15,103 nucleotides of DNA from DATJFH01 sp035495815 (GCA_035495815.1 DATJFH010000238.1:1-15103); one strand, 5' to 3'. Positions 1 through 6,317 are shown, counted from the first letter of the stretch. The notes: a model not told the origin generated them from the sequence alone. Translations and numbers: made by a program.

Positions 1-1882
1 TGGGACGCGTGAGAGCTTCGGCCAGCACCGCCCGCCCGCTGCCGTTCGAGTAGGGACCGGGATTCTCTCCGTCGAGAATCCGCAGAAAACGGCGCGGCGC
101 TTCCGCTCCCAGGTTGAAATGATTCCCGCGCTCGTGAACGCGCAGGTTGTGCGGAACATCCTCGTAGGAAATACGTCCGAAGACTTCCTCCGGAAGGGAC
201 GCTTCGAGCGGATTGGCGGGCGCCAGAGCCGGCAGCGTCTCGGAAGGCGCGGGCGGGGGCTCCTTGTTGTCCGAGAACACAATGGATCCCACGACGATGT
301 GGCCGTCCCGGCGCCGGTCGGCGATCTCCAGGTGGCAGACCTGGTTGACCTCCTCTTTCAGGGCGATCGTTTTCCAGCGCAGCGTCCGGTCGCCGTTCCC
401 CGCGACGCCTTTCGGATAACGGCCCGGCGCAAAGATCGTCACGGCAAGCTGTGAAGGCTCTTCGCGCACGGGATTGAATTTCGTGCCGGCCACCCGCACA
501 TGGATGTACCTCTTGGTGGGAACAAAACTGCGGGAGACCAGGATTCCGGTCAGCTTGTCGGAGACCCCGCGCGAGGAATCGAGCGCGCCGGCTGCGGATT
601 CGGCAAAGGCGGCGCCGGAACGGCTGAACTGCGCCATATCGAAGAGCTCGTCGCCGGGGCGAAGCGGAACGGGCTGCGGAGCGGCGCCGGCGGGAACGTA
701 CTTCTTGAGCCGGGCGACGATGGACTCGATCTGCCGGCTGACGTCCGGAGAGGAAATCACGGCCGGCGCGGTTCGGGTGCTGTCGAAAATGCCGCCCAGC
801 GCGTAGTAATCGGTAGTAGAAATCGGGTCGAATTTGTGGTCGTGGCAGCGGGCGCAGGCCACTGTAAGGCCGAGAAAGGCCTTGCCGAACACGTCGATCT
901 TGGAATCGCGCATCTCGCCGCGGACTTCCTCCAGGTCGGTGGCCCCGTTGCGCTCTTCCCCCAGCCCGAAGAAGCCGGTAGCCAGGGGCGTGTCCCAGTA
1001 TTTTCCGTCCGTGGATAAACGCCCGCGCGGCGCCTGATCACCGGCAATGTGCTCGCGCACGAATTGGTTGTAGGGAAGATCCTCATTGAAGGCGCGAATG
1101 ACGTAATCGCGGTAGCGCCATGCGTCGTATTTGTAGAAATCGAATTCGTGGCCGTTGGTTTCTGCGAACCGGACCAGGTCCAGCCAGTGCCGCGCCCAGC
1201 GCTCGCCATAGTGAGGCGAGGCGAGCAGCCGGTCTACGACCTTTTCGAACGCGGCCGCGGAGGTGTCGTTATCAAACGCCTCGATTTCCGCCGGCGACGG
1301 GGGAAGCCCGGTCAGGTCGAAGGTCACTCGCCGCAGCAGGGTACGTTTTCCGGCAGGCTGCGCCGGGGTAAGACCGGCGGCTTCGAGTCTGGCCAGAATG
1401 AAAGCATCCACGGGCGAACGAACCCAATTCGCCGCGCGCACCTTCGGCGGTTCCACGGGCTGCATGGGCTGGAAGGACCAATGGCGCGGGGCCTGCTCCC
1501 AGTCGATTGCGGCCGGACGCGGCGCGGCGGGCGCTTCCGTGCGCGGGTCGGGCGCACCCTGCCGGATCCATTCGCGGAAGTCCGCGATGACGGCGTCGGG
1601 CAGCTTGCCGGAGGGCGGCATCTTCAGAACCGGATCGCGATACGAAATCGTTCGCAGAAGCAGGCTGGCGTCCGGATCCCCTGGACGGACGGCCGTCCCT
1701 CGGCTGCCGCCGCGTTCCAGCCCTTCACGGGAATCCAGTTGCAGTCCGCTGGTGGCTTTGCCCGCGGAGTGGCAGCCATAGCAGCTGGTCGCCAGAACCG
1801 GCCGGATGCGCGTCTCGAAGAAATCGGCTTGAGACCACGCCGATGGCGCGAGCGCGAGAAGGATCAGGACGAGGCGGCGCAT
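1..1882 (-). CDS. DUF1549/DUF1553 cytochrome c-type secreted protein (3' end off the left edge)
   Basis: A minus-strand frame stays open from the ATG at 1882-1880 to the left edge, giving about 627 residues with no stop, so the C-terminus is missing. Residues 1-18 form a signal peptide (basic MRR, hydrophobic core, AWSQA-like cleavage). A PSCyt1 cytochrome domain follows, with the haem motif CYGCH at about 34-38 and a KMPP motif near 87. The PSCyt2/DUF1549 domain starts near residue 155 (SPVDAFILARLE; FDLTGLPPSP) and ends with a second haem-like motif CARCHDHKFDPI near 343. An insert with beta-strand character follows, then the opening of DUF1553 (EAPRRFLRIL, SGRAVLAEAL). Such proteins are abundant in Planctomycetes and Solibacter; their biochemical role is not settled, and periplasmic electron transfer linked to polymer degradation is often suggested. 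Family assignment is firm; substrate is unknown. Confidence 0.93.
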   Translation of the reverse strand, partial: MRRLVLILLALAPSAWSQADFFETRIRPVLATSCYGCHSAGKATSGLQLDSREGLERGGSRGTAVRPGDPDASLLLRTISYRDPVLKMPPSGKLPDAVIADFREWIRQGAPDPRTEAPAAPRPAAIDWEQAPRHWSFQPMQPVEPPKVRAANWVRSPVDAFILARLEAAGLTPAQPAGKRTLLRRVTFDLTGLPPSPAEIEAFDNDTSAAAFEKVVDRLLASPHYGERWARHWLDLVRFAETNGHEFDFYKYDAWRYRDYVIRAFNEDLPYNQFVREHIAGDQAPRGRLSTDGKYWDTPLATGFFGLGEERNGATDLEEVRGEMRDSKIDVFGKAFLGLTVACARCHDHKFDPISTTDYYALGGIFDSTRTAPAVISSPDVSRQIESIVARLKKYVPAGAAPQPVPLRPGDELFDMAQFSRSGAAFAESAAGALDSSRGVSDKLTGILVSRSFVPTKRYIHVRVAGTKFNPVREEPSQLAVTIFAPGRYPKGVAGNGDRTLRWKTIALKEEVNQVCHLEIADRRRDGHIVVGSIVFSDNKEPPPAPSETLPALAPANPLEASLPEEVFGRISYEDVPHNLRVHERGNHFNLGAEAPRRFLRILDGENPGPYSNGSGRAVLAEALTRP

Positions 1883-1955
1883 GGCTGGCGGTTCTGCCAT
1901 CAGCCATTCATCATACATCGCCAGGCGCCTGATAACCTGGGACCTTACAGATAAA

Positions 1956-2471
1956 ATGCAAGTTCGCGGGCTTCCTATCGACGTTACTTTTCTTCCCTCG
2001 CCGCGGGCGCATCGCGGCAAGCTGCTTTCCGGGGAGACAGCCAAAGGACGGGAAGTTCACGCGGCCAGCTTTCTGCGTCAGCGCAGGATCGTCCTCGACG
2101 CCGCGCTCCGGCAGCGTCCCGCCGAGCTGCGGCGGATCCTGATCCACGAGCTGTTTCATTTCGCCTGGCTGAGGCTGGGCAACCCGAAGCGCCGCTCCTA
2201 CGAGGAGATGGTACGCCGGGAGTTGGCGGGAAAGGTTCCCGGCGAGCTCGGATGGTCCGCCGAATCGGTGAAGGCCGCCCTCACGCGCGCCGACCGGCTC
2301 GGCCGCTCCCGCCTCTGGCGCCACTACGTTTGCGAAAGCTTTTGCGACAGCGGCGCCTGGATGTTCGCAGGCGTCCGGCGCCACGGGGAGTACACGCTGC
2401 CGGCCGCGGCCCGACGTAATCGCCGTGTTTGGTTTGAAGCAGCGGAACTGACTACCCGAATCTCGGTATAA
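1956..2471 (+). CDS. Small HEXXH metallopeptidase-like protein, uncharacterised
   Basis: 171 residues from the ATG at 1956, with no signal peptide and no membrane segment. A HELFH motif at residues 64-68, inside a hydrophobic helix (RRILIHELFHFAW), matches the zinc-binding HEXXH signature. The later segment CESFCDSGAW (126-135) supplies Glu127 or Asp131 as a possible third ligand. These two helices resemble the minimal metallopeptidase core seen in IrrE/ImmA-like and SprT-like proteins, but I cannot place it in a named family. The frame is open upstream to an ATG at 1881, which would overlap the start codon of the divergent DUF1549 gene. I prefer 1956 because the extra 25 residues look non-conserved, although no Shine-Dalgarno site precedes it. 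It is divergent from the DUF1549 gene and followed closely by the thioredoxin gene. Protease activity is inferred only from the motif. Confidence 0.75.
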   Translation: MQVRGLPIDVTFLPSPRAHRGKLLSGETAKGREVHAASFLRQRRIVLDAALRQRPAELRRILIHELFHFAWLRLGNPKRRSYEEMVRRELAGKVPGELGWSAESVKAALTRADRLGRSRLWRHYVCESFCDSGAWMFAGVRRHGEYTLPAAARRNRRVWFEAAELTTRISV

Positions 2472-2472
2472 T
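2445..2472 (+). promoter_or_regulatory. Candidate sigma-70 promoter of the thioredoxin gene
   Basis: A perfect TATAAT at 2467-2472 overlaps the stop codon (TAA, 2469-2471) of the HEXXH gene. The best -35 candidate is a weak GAACTG at 2445-2450, 16 bases upstream. The predicted start near 2479 would leave a leader of only about 12 bases that still includes the AGGAG ribosome site before the GTG at 2491. The -10 match is clear, but a promoter function is inferred. Confidence 0.4.
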
Positions 2473-2490
2473 CGGCACAGAGGAGAATTT

Positions 2491-3078
2491 GTGTCGGCTA
2501 ACCACTTCCGCCTGCTGGCGGCGTCCTGTGTAGCGCTTGCTCTGATCGGGAGTGGATGTAACTCCTCGAAGCCCGTCAGGGCGGCCTCGAGCAAAGCCGA
2601 AAAAGACCGCAAACCCGCGCCCGAGTTCGAGCTCAAGGACGCCGACGGCAAGACGGTCCGGCTGTCCGATTACAAGGGAAAAGTGGTGCTGCTCGATTTC
2701 TGGGCCACCTGGTGCGGTCCCTGCAAGATCGAGATCCCGTGGTTCATCGAATTCGAGCGCAAGTACAAGGACAAGGGTTTCGCAGTCATCGGCGTCTCGA
2801 TGGACGAAGAAGGATGGACCGCGGTCAAGCCGTTCGTCTCGGAACTCGCCATCAATTACCGGATCCTCCAGGGCAACGACGCCACGGCCGATCTTTATGG
2901 CGGCGTGAACGCTCTGCCGACGACGTTCCTCATCGACCGGAACGGCAAGGTGGTGTGGAAACACGAGGGCCTGGCGGGCAAGGATGCCTTTGAAGATGAA
3001 ATCAAGAAGCTCATGGAGAGCACCTCGGCCGGCCTTACTCGCCGTTTTGCTCCTGCCCTGCTGCTGGGCGCAGAATAG
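2491..3078 (+). CDS. TlpA/ResA-family thioredoxin-like protein, exported
   Basis: 195 residues from a GTG start, which is supported by AGGAG eight bases upstream. The N-terminus is a hydrophobic export signal. Cys23, in IGSGCNSS, could be a lipidation site, but the lipobox is weak because Gly rather than Leu is at -3. The AhpC-TSA/Redoxin fold runs from about 42 to 177, with KGKVVLLDFWATWCGPC carrying the redox pair Cys75/Cys78 in a WCGPC motif, and the cis-proline region ALPTTF at 142-147. TlpA/ResA proteins act outside the cytoplasmic membrane as thiol reductants, for example for cytochrome c haem-site cysteines or copper-centre assembly. That would suit a genome rich in cytochromes. The next gene starts inside its 3' end. 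The last 20 residues (from about STSAG) extend past the usual domain end and are encoded in the overlap. Confidence 0.92.
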   Translation: MSANHFRLLAASCVALALIGSGCNSSKPVRAASSKAEKDRKPAPEFELKDADGKTVRLSDYKGKVVLLDFWATWCGPCKIEIPWFIEFERKYKDKGFAVIGVSMDEEGWTAVKPFVSELAINYRILQGNDATADLYGGVNALPTTFLIDRNGKVVWKHEGLAGKDAFEDEIKKLMESTSAGLTRRFAPALLLGAE

Positions 3079-3475
3079 CGTCCTTTCAGTCGCGCCCCAG
3101 GAGAAAGTGACCGCCAAACGCGGGGGGACGGTGTCCGTCACTACCAGAGTGCTTTTGAAAGAGGGCTATCACTGCAACAGCAATATGCCGAGCGAGAGTT
3201 ATTTGATTCCGCTGCGGCTCACCTGGGAGCCGGGTGTGCTGGTCTCTCCGGAGGTCGCGTTTCCGGCGCCGCACATGGAGAAGTACCAGTTCTCGACCAA
3301 GCCGCTTTCTGTATTCACCGGGGATTTCGAGCTGGTGACGAAATTCAAGGTCGCGCCGAATGCGCTCACGGGGCCCGGAATGGCGCTGGGAAAACTGCGC
3401 TACCAGGCGTGCAACAACAACTCCTGCCTGCCGCCGAAAACGGTAGAGATCAAGCTTCCGGTAGTGGTGAACTGA
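2996..3475 (+). CDS. Stand-alone DsbD N-terminal-domain-like secreted protein
   Basis: 159 residues from the ATG at 2996; an in-frame ATG at 2984 would add four. Residues 1-26 are a signal peptide (MKSRSSWR basic, LLAVLLL core, CWAQ). The mature part resembles the immunoglobulin-like alpha domain of the thiol-disulfide reductase DsbD. It has the ligand-like segment YHCNSNMPS near 58-66 and, near the end, YQACNNNSCLPPKTVEIKLP, whose Cys139 and Cys144 correspond to the DsbD catalytic pair (C-x4-C here, C-x5-C in E. coli). The transmembrane beta domain and thioredoxin gamma domain of full DsbD are absent. It overlaps the TlpA gene by 83 bases in another frame, so translational coupling is likely, since no good ribosome site is visible. 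A periplasmic thiol-transfer partner of the TlpA-like protein is a reasonable inference. Confidence 0.8.
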   Translation: MKSRSSWRAPRPALLAVLLLPCCWAQNSVLSVAPQEKVTAKRGGTVSVTTRVLLKEGYHCNSNMPSESYLIPLRLTWEPGVLVSPEVAFPAPHMEKYQFSTKPLSVFTGDFELVTKFKVAPNALTGPGMALGKLRYQACNNNSCLPPKTVEIKLPVVVN

Positions 3476-3494
3476 GCGCCGTGTTTCCGGGCAT

Positions 3495-3550
3495 GCCGGC
3501 GCTTCGGGCTGGTCCGCACCTAGTGACCTGGACGAACCGTTAGCGCCGGC
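3495..3550. terminator. Possible bidirectional hairpin between convergent genes
   Basis: GCCGGCGCT at 3495-3503 is exactly complementary to AGCGCCGGC at 3542-3550, and a competing arm AGCGCCG lies at 3475-3481. This sits in the 94-base gap between the convergent DsbD-like gene and the UspA gene. The loop is long (38 bases) and no T-run follows, so it is not a classical intrinsic terminator. Confidence 0.25.
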
Positions 3551-3569
3551 CCCGCGAACGTTGCCTCGC

Positions 3570-4442
3570 TCACACGCTTACGACCGGGCACGGGGACTGG
3601 CGAATGATCGAATAGGCGTTCGTCCGCAGTCTTCCCAGCATGCCGGTGGTCGAGCCGCGGCCGATCACTACCAGGTCGGCTTCGATGCGGGACGCGGCTT
3701 CGCAGATGGCCGTCGGGATGGAGTTGCTGTCGGTGACCAATAACTCCGCCTGTGTCCCGGCCTCCTTCTGCATGGCCTCCAGCTTTTCCCGGGCGGAGCG
3801 TTCGAGGCATCCCCGCCAGTCGGGATCGAAATACTCTCCCCGGGGTTCGAGCGAGGGATTGATGTGGGCGATAACCAGGTGCGATTCGAATTCCGCGGCG
3901 AAGTCTGACGCCCATTTCAACGCTTTCTCGCTTTGAGCACAGAAATCGACCGCGCATAGCACGTTGCGGAAGCTCCGTGTCGCATCCGGCGGCGCGTCCG
4001 GGATATGCGCGCCGGTGAAAACCGGGCAATCGGCGTCGTGAAGGATCTTGGCGGAGACCGAACCCAGGATGAACCGGCGGAAGGGTCCGTACCCGTGCGT
4101 CGGAATCACGATGAGGCTGGCGCGCTCGGAATGGGCGAACTCCACGATTTCAGTAGCGGGATCGCCGGTAAGGACGACGCGGCGCGTATTGAGCCTTGCG
4201 AATTCTCCAGGCAGGAAGTTGTCCAGGAGAGCGGCGGCCTCCCGGCTCCGCTCCTCGGGCACGGAACTGACGACTGGGCCGGTGAACTCGTAGGCGCTCA
4301 GTTCGTACGCGGCTGCATCCACCACGTGCAACAGCGTCAGTTCCGAGTGGAACCGGCAAGCCAGCATGCCGGCATAGCGGGCAGCGCCCGGAGAGCGCTC
4401 CGAAAAATCGATGGGGGCAAGAACTCTAGGCAATGACAGCAT
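3570..4442 (-). CDS. Universal stress protein with two UspA domains (copy 1)
   Basis: 290 residues. The start at 4442 is chosen because GGGAGG lies six bases upstream and the family opens with a beta strand (LPRVLAPIDFSE); the longer upstream frame adds unrelated sequence. The two UspA domains span about 4-143 and 157-290. The first keeps most of the nucleotide-binding loop G-x9-G-S (THGYGPFRRFILGSVS, 115-130), with Pro in place of the first Gly of the G-x2-G-x9-G-S/T motif. The second (VIGRGSTTG to RLRTNAYS) has lost the final G-S, so it may not bind ATP. Cytoplasmic UspA proteins bind nucleotides and assist survival under stress or growth arrest. It is 25 bases downstream of the membrane-protein gene, so probably co-transcribed, and is a clear paralogue of the protein at 4949-5803. 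Confidence 0.93.
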   Translation of the reverse strand: MLSLPRVLAPIDFSERSPGAARYAGMLACRFHSELTLLHVVDAAAYELSAYEFTGPVVSSVPEERSREAAALLDNFLPGEFARLNTRRVVLTGDPATEIVEFAHSERASLIVIPTHGYGPFRRFILGSVSAKILHDADCPVFTGAHIPDAPPDATRSFRNVLCAVDFCAQSEKALKWASDFAAEFESHLVIAHINPSLEPRGEYFDPDWRGCLERSAREKLEAMQKEAGTQAELLVTDSNSIPTAICEAASRIEADLVVIGRGSTTGMLGRLRTNAYSIIRQSPCPVVSV

Positions 4443-4467
4443 GGTTGTCCTCCCTTGCTCGATGAGC

Positions 4468-4752
4468 CTACCGCCACAATTGGGCGGAGGCGGCCTCCCA
4501 GTTCTGGAACAGGTAGACGGAACCGAGCGCGATACCTGAAACCAGGGCAACCATGGTGAGCATTTTGCCCCAGCGATCGATGACGTCGAGCTTATGCCCG
4601 ACCAGGACCTGTTGCGCCGTGAGGCCCGCCTCCATCACGTGAAGTGAATCGTCCTCATTCCTGGCCACCCAGGCTCGATAGGCGATCAACGCAACTACGG
4701 CAGCGGAAAGCAGCATCCAGAGGATACCGAATGGGAGCAGATTGACGTTCAT
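4468..4752 (-). CDS. Small two-helix membrane protein, unknown function
   Basis: 94 residues with two hydrophobic segments, about 5-27 (FGILWMLLSAAVVALIAY) and 64-83 (MLTMVALVSGIALGSVYLF). A charged linker of about 36 residues joins them and includes RNEDDSLHVME and HKLDVIDRWGK. AAAGGAG lies seven bases upstream of the ATG, a strong ribosome site. It is the first gene after a 196-base gap with nested inverted repeats and is followed 25 bases later by the first UspA gene. I do not recognise a family. The hydrophilic linker with its conserved-looking stretch suggests a docking or sensing role at the inner membrane, but that is a guess. Confidence 0.75.
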   Translation of the reverse strand: MNVNLLPFGILWMLLSAAVVALIAYRAWVARNEDDSLHVMEAGLTAQQVLVGHKLDVIDRWGKMLTMVALVSGIALGSVYLFQNWEAASAQLWR

Positions 4753-4773
4753 TTGCGGACTCCTTTAATAATT

Positions 4774-4907
4774 CCAGGATCCTGGCAAACATCGGCGAAA
4801 TGACGCACGCCGCGGCCGAGCTTGGGTGTAGTCGCCATTACGGTAGTACCGAAGCCCGCCCGCGATGTTTCTTTTGACTGGTTTCCGCCTCATATGCCAG
4901 GATCCTG
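4774..4907 (-). promoter_or_regulatory. Nested inverted repeats upstream of the membrane-protein/UspA genes
   Basis: The gap between the second UspA gene and the membrane-protein gene holds two nested inverted repeats. The outer one is CAGGATCCTGGCA at 4775-4787 and its exact complement TGCCAGGATCCTG at 4895-4907; each copy is itself a near-palindrome (CCAGGATCCTGG at 4774-4785). The inner one is AAACATCG at 4787-4794 with CGATGTTT at 4863-4870. On the minus-strand RNA the two 3' arms are contiguous and end about eight bases before the ribosome site of the membrane-protein gene. The element is either a structured mRNA leader, a pair of operators, or a small inverted-repeat element. Confidence 0.5.
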
Positions 4908-4916
4908 AAACTGAAT

Positions 4917-4933
4917 ATGCATTCGAAAAACCA
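4917..4933 (-). promoter_or_regulatory. Weak sigma-54-like box upstream of the membrane-protein gene
   Basis: On the minus strand the box reads TGG, nine bases, then ATGCAT, so GG and GC have the 12-base spacing of -24/-12 promoters. It lacks the C-A-C of TGGCAC and the first T of TTGC. It shares 12 of 17 positions with the box upstream of the Cys-rich gene. A start about 12 bases downstream would fall at the outer inverted repeat near 4907. Confidence 0.2.
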
Positions 4934-4948
4934 ATGAGGAGTGGGCGA

Positions 4949-5803
4949 TCAAACGCTGAGTACCGGACACGGAGCCTGACGGATGATGGAACCGGCCGTG
5001 GTTCGCAAGCGGCCGGCGGGACTCATCGCCGGGCCCCGCCCGATCACCACCAGGTCCGATGCCATTCGCGCCGCGGCCTCGCAGACCGCGCGCGGGACAT
5101 CCATGCTGCTTTGAATCAGAATACCGGCGTTCGCGCCCGCGGCCCGCTGCATCTCTTCCAAACGGCGGCGGGCGCAGGCCGCAAAATTCTCCTGCCGCGC
5201 TTCGGTCACCCAATAGCGCCGGCGTTCCGGATCGAAATACGCACTGTCTCCGCCTTCGGAGGAGGGTGTAATGTGGACCAGGACCAGCCGCGCCTTGAAC
5301 TCGCCGGCGAGGCGGGCGGCCCACTTCAGCGCGTTCGCCCCCTCCTCCCCGAGTTCGACGGCGCAGAGAATGTTCTGAATGCGCGGAGTTGCGGCTGGAA
5401 AGCTGTTCCGCCGGTGGATGCCGGTCACGACCGGACAATGGACGTCGCGCAGGATCGCACTCGCCACCGATCCGAGGACCAGCGGATGGAACGGGCCGTC
5501 CCCGTGAGTCGCCATCACGATCAGGCTGCTGTTCTCCCGCCGGGCGAGTGCGGCGATCTCTTCCGCGGGGTCGCCGCTCCGGACGCTCGGACGCGCGTTC
5601 GGGCAGCGCATTTCCCCGGGCAGCAGAGTCTCGAGCAGCCCTTCGGCCCGCCGTCTCCATTGGTCCTCGTCGGCAGTGCAGGCCACGTGCAGCAGGGTCA
5701 GTTCGGACCGCAGGCGGCAGCCCAGGTATCCCGCCCAGCGGACGGCCCCCCGGGCGCTTTCTGAAAAATCGACCGGCACAAGGATCTTCGGCAACGGCAG
5801 CAT
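4949..5803 (-). CDS. Universal stress protein with two UspA domains (copy 2)
   Basis: 284 residues. The ATG at 5803 gives the same opening (MLPLPKILVPVDFSES) as copy 1, but the ribosome site is poor. Domain 1 covers about 4-130 with THGDGPFHPLVLGSVA (G-x9-G-S kept, Ala in place of the first Gly). Domain 2 covers about 145-284 and ends RLRTTAGSIIRQAPCPVLSV, nearly the same tail as copy 1. Shared segments such as SELTLLHV, NVLCAV/NILCAV and ALKWA show the two genes arose by duplication. It lacks the acidic stretch after strand 2 that copy 1 has (about residues 47-62). It lies 49 bases downstream of the Cys-rich gene and upstream of the inverted-repeat gap. The cytoplasmic role is presumably nucleotide binding in stress adaptation; a division of labour with copy 1 is unknown. 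Confidence 0.93.
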   Translation of the reverse strand: MLPLPKILVPVDFSESARGAVRWAGYLGCRLRSELTLLHVACTADEDQWRRRAEGLLETLLPGEMRCPNARPSVRSGDPAEEIAALARRENSSLIVMATHGDGPFHPLVLGSVASAILRDVHCPVVTGIHRRNSFPAATPRIQNILCAVELGEEGANALKWAARLAGEFKARLVLVHITPSSEGGDSAYFDPERRRYWVTEARQENFAACARRRLEEMQRAAGANAGILIQSSMDVPRAVCEAAARMASDLVVIGRGPAMSPAGRLRTTAGSIIRQAPCPVLSV

Positions 5804-5852
5804 GGCAAAATCCGCGCGGGTAAATTAGCGCCGCTGGGCCAAGGCACGCAGA

Positions 5853-6248
5853 TCAGCGCGAAATGGCCCATTTTCCCGGCGGGGAATTGGGCGATTTCAC
5901 CACCTTGCTTCGGTCGAATTTTTTCCCGGCTGCTTCCTCGATCGCGTCGATTACCGGAATCAAATAGGCGTCAAGAGCGCAGGCGACCATCTGCCGGGAC
6001 TGGCACGAGCCATCGGCCGCCTGTTCGGAGCACACCGAGCACACCTGCGCGCGAATAGACTGTATATAGTCGCGAATATCATCGCTATCCGTGCTTTGGA
6101 TCGCTCGCGCAACTTGTGGAAACAGACGAAACAGCGCGCATGTGGATGGATTGTCTAGGCCGCATTCTCCGGTTATCGTACGATCCGTGCAAATGCGGCA
6201 GATGCGCTCCCGCACTACGGCCTCTATGTCTTCCAATGTCCGTCTCAT
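5853..6248 (-). CDS. Cys-rich protein with duplicated C-x2-C-x8-C-x7-C module
   Basis: 131 residues, no signal peptide, no membrane segment. Eight of its cysteines fall in two identical spacings: Cys17, 20, 29, 37 and Cys70, 73, 82, 90. Each set is C-x2-C-x8-C-x7-C and the second is offset by exactly 53 residues. The flanks match too: DIEAVVRERIC versus YIQSIRAQVC before, and CALFRLFPQVARAI versus CALDAYLIPVIDAI after, so the protein is an internal duplication. Four-cysteine modules of this kind could hold an Fe-S cluster or zinc. GAGGA lies four bases before the ATG. It is the first gene of the stress cluster (49 bases to UspA copy 2) and is divergent from the PAS kinase. I believe similar proteins accompany Usp genes in other Acidobacteria, but I know no assigned function. 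Confidence 0.85.
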   Translation of the reverse strand: MRRTLEDIEAVVRERICRICTDRTITGECGLDNPSTCALFRLFPQVARAIQSTDSDDIRDYIQSIRAQVCSVCSEQAADGSCQSRQMVACALDAYLIPVIDAIEEAAGKKFDRSKVVKSPNSPPGKWAISR

Positions 6249-6267
6249 AAGTTCCTCATGGAGATGA

Positions 6268-6284
6268 ATGCATGCGACTCGCCA
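6268..6284 (-). promoter_or_regulatory. Sigma-54-like box upstream of the Cys-rich gene
   Basis: The minus strand reads TGGCGAG, four bases, ATGCA: 9 of 12 conserved positions of TGGCACG-N4-TTGCA with correct GG-GC spacing. The predicted start near 6258 would leave a leader of only about ten bases that just contains the GAGGA ribosome site, which counts against it. The nearby NtrC-family activator makes it worth testing. Confidence 0.25.
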
Positions 6285-6317
6285 CTATGCCTGTTGCGCC
6301 TGCCGGAGGCGGCTATC

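Noticed and set aside
1049..1954. Long plus-strand open frame of about 300 codons opposite the DUF1549 gene
   Set aside because: Low-complexity Arg/Gly/Ala-rich translation with no recognisable motif; the minus-strand frame carries complete haem and DUF1549 motifs. A GC-rich shadow.
4774..4907. Insertion sequence or MITE
   Set aside because: No transposase and no target-site duplication are visible; kept only as an alternative for the inverted-repeat element.
4865..5764. 299-codon plus-strand open frame opposite UspA copy 2
   Set aside because: Arg/Gly/Pro-rich shadow; the UspA frame on the minus strand is complete and paralogous to copy 1.
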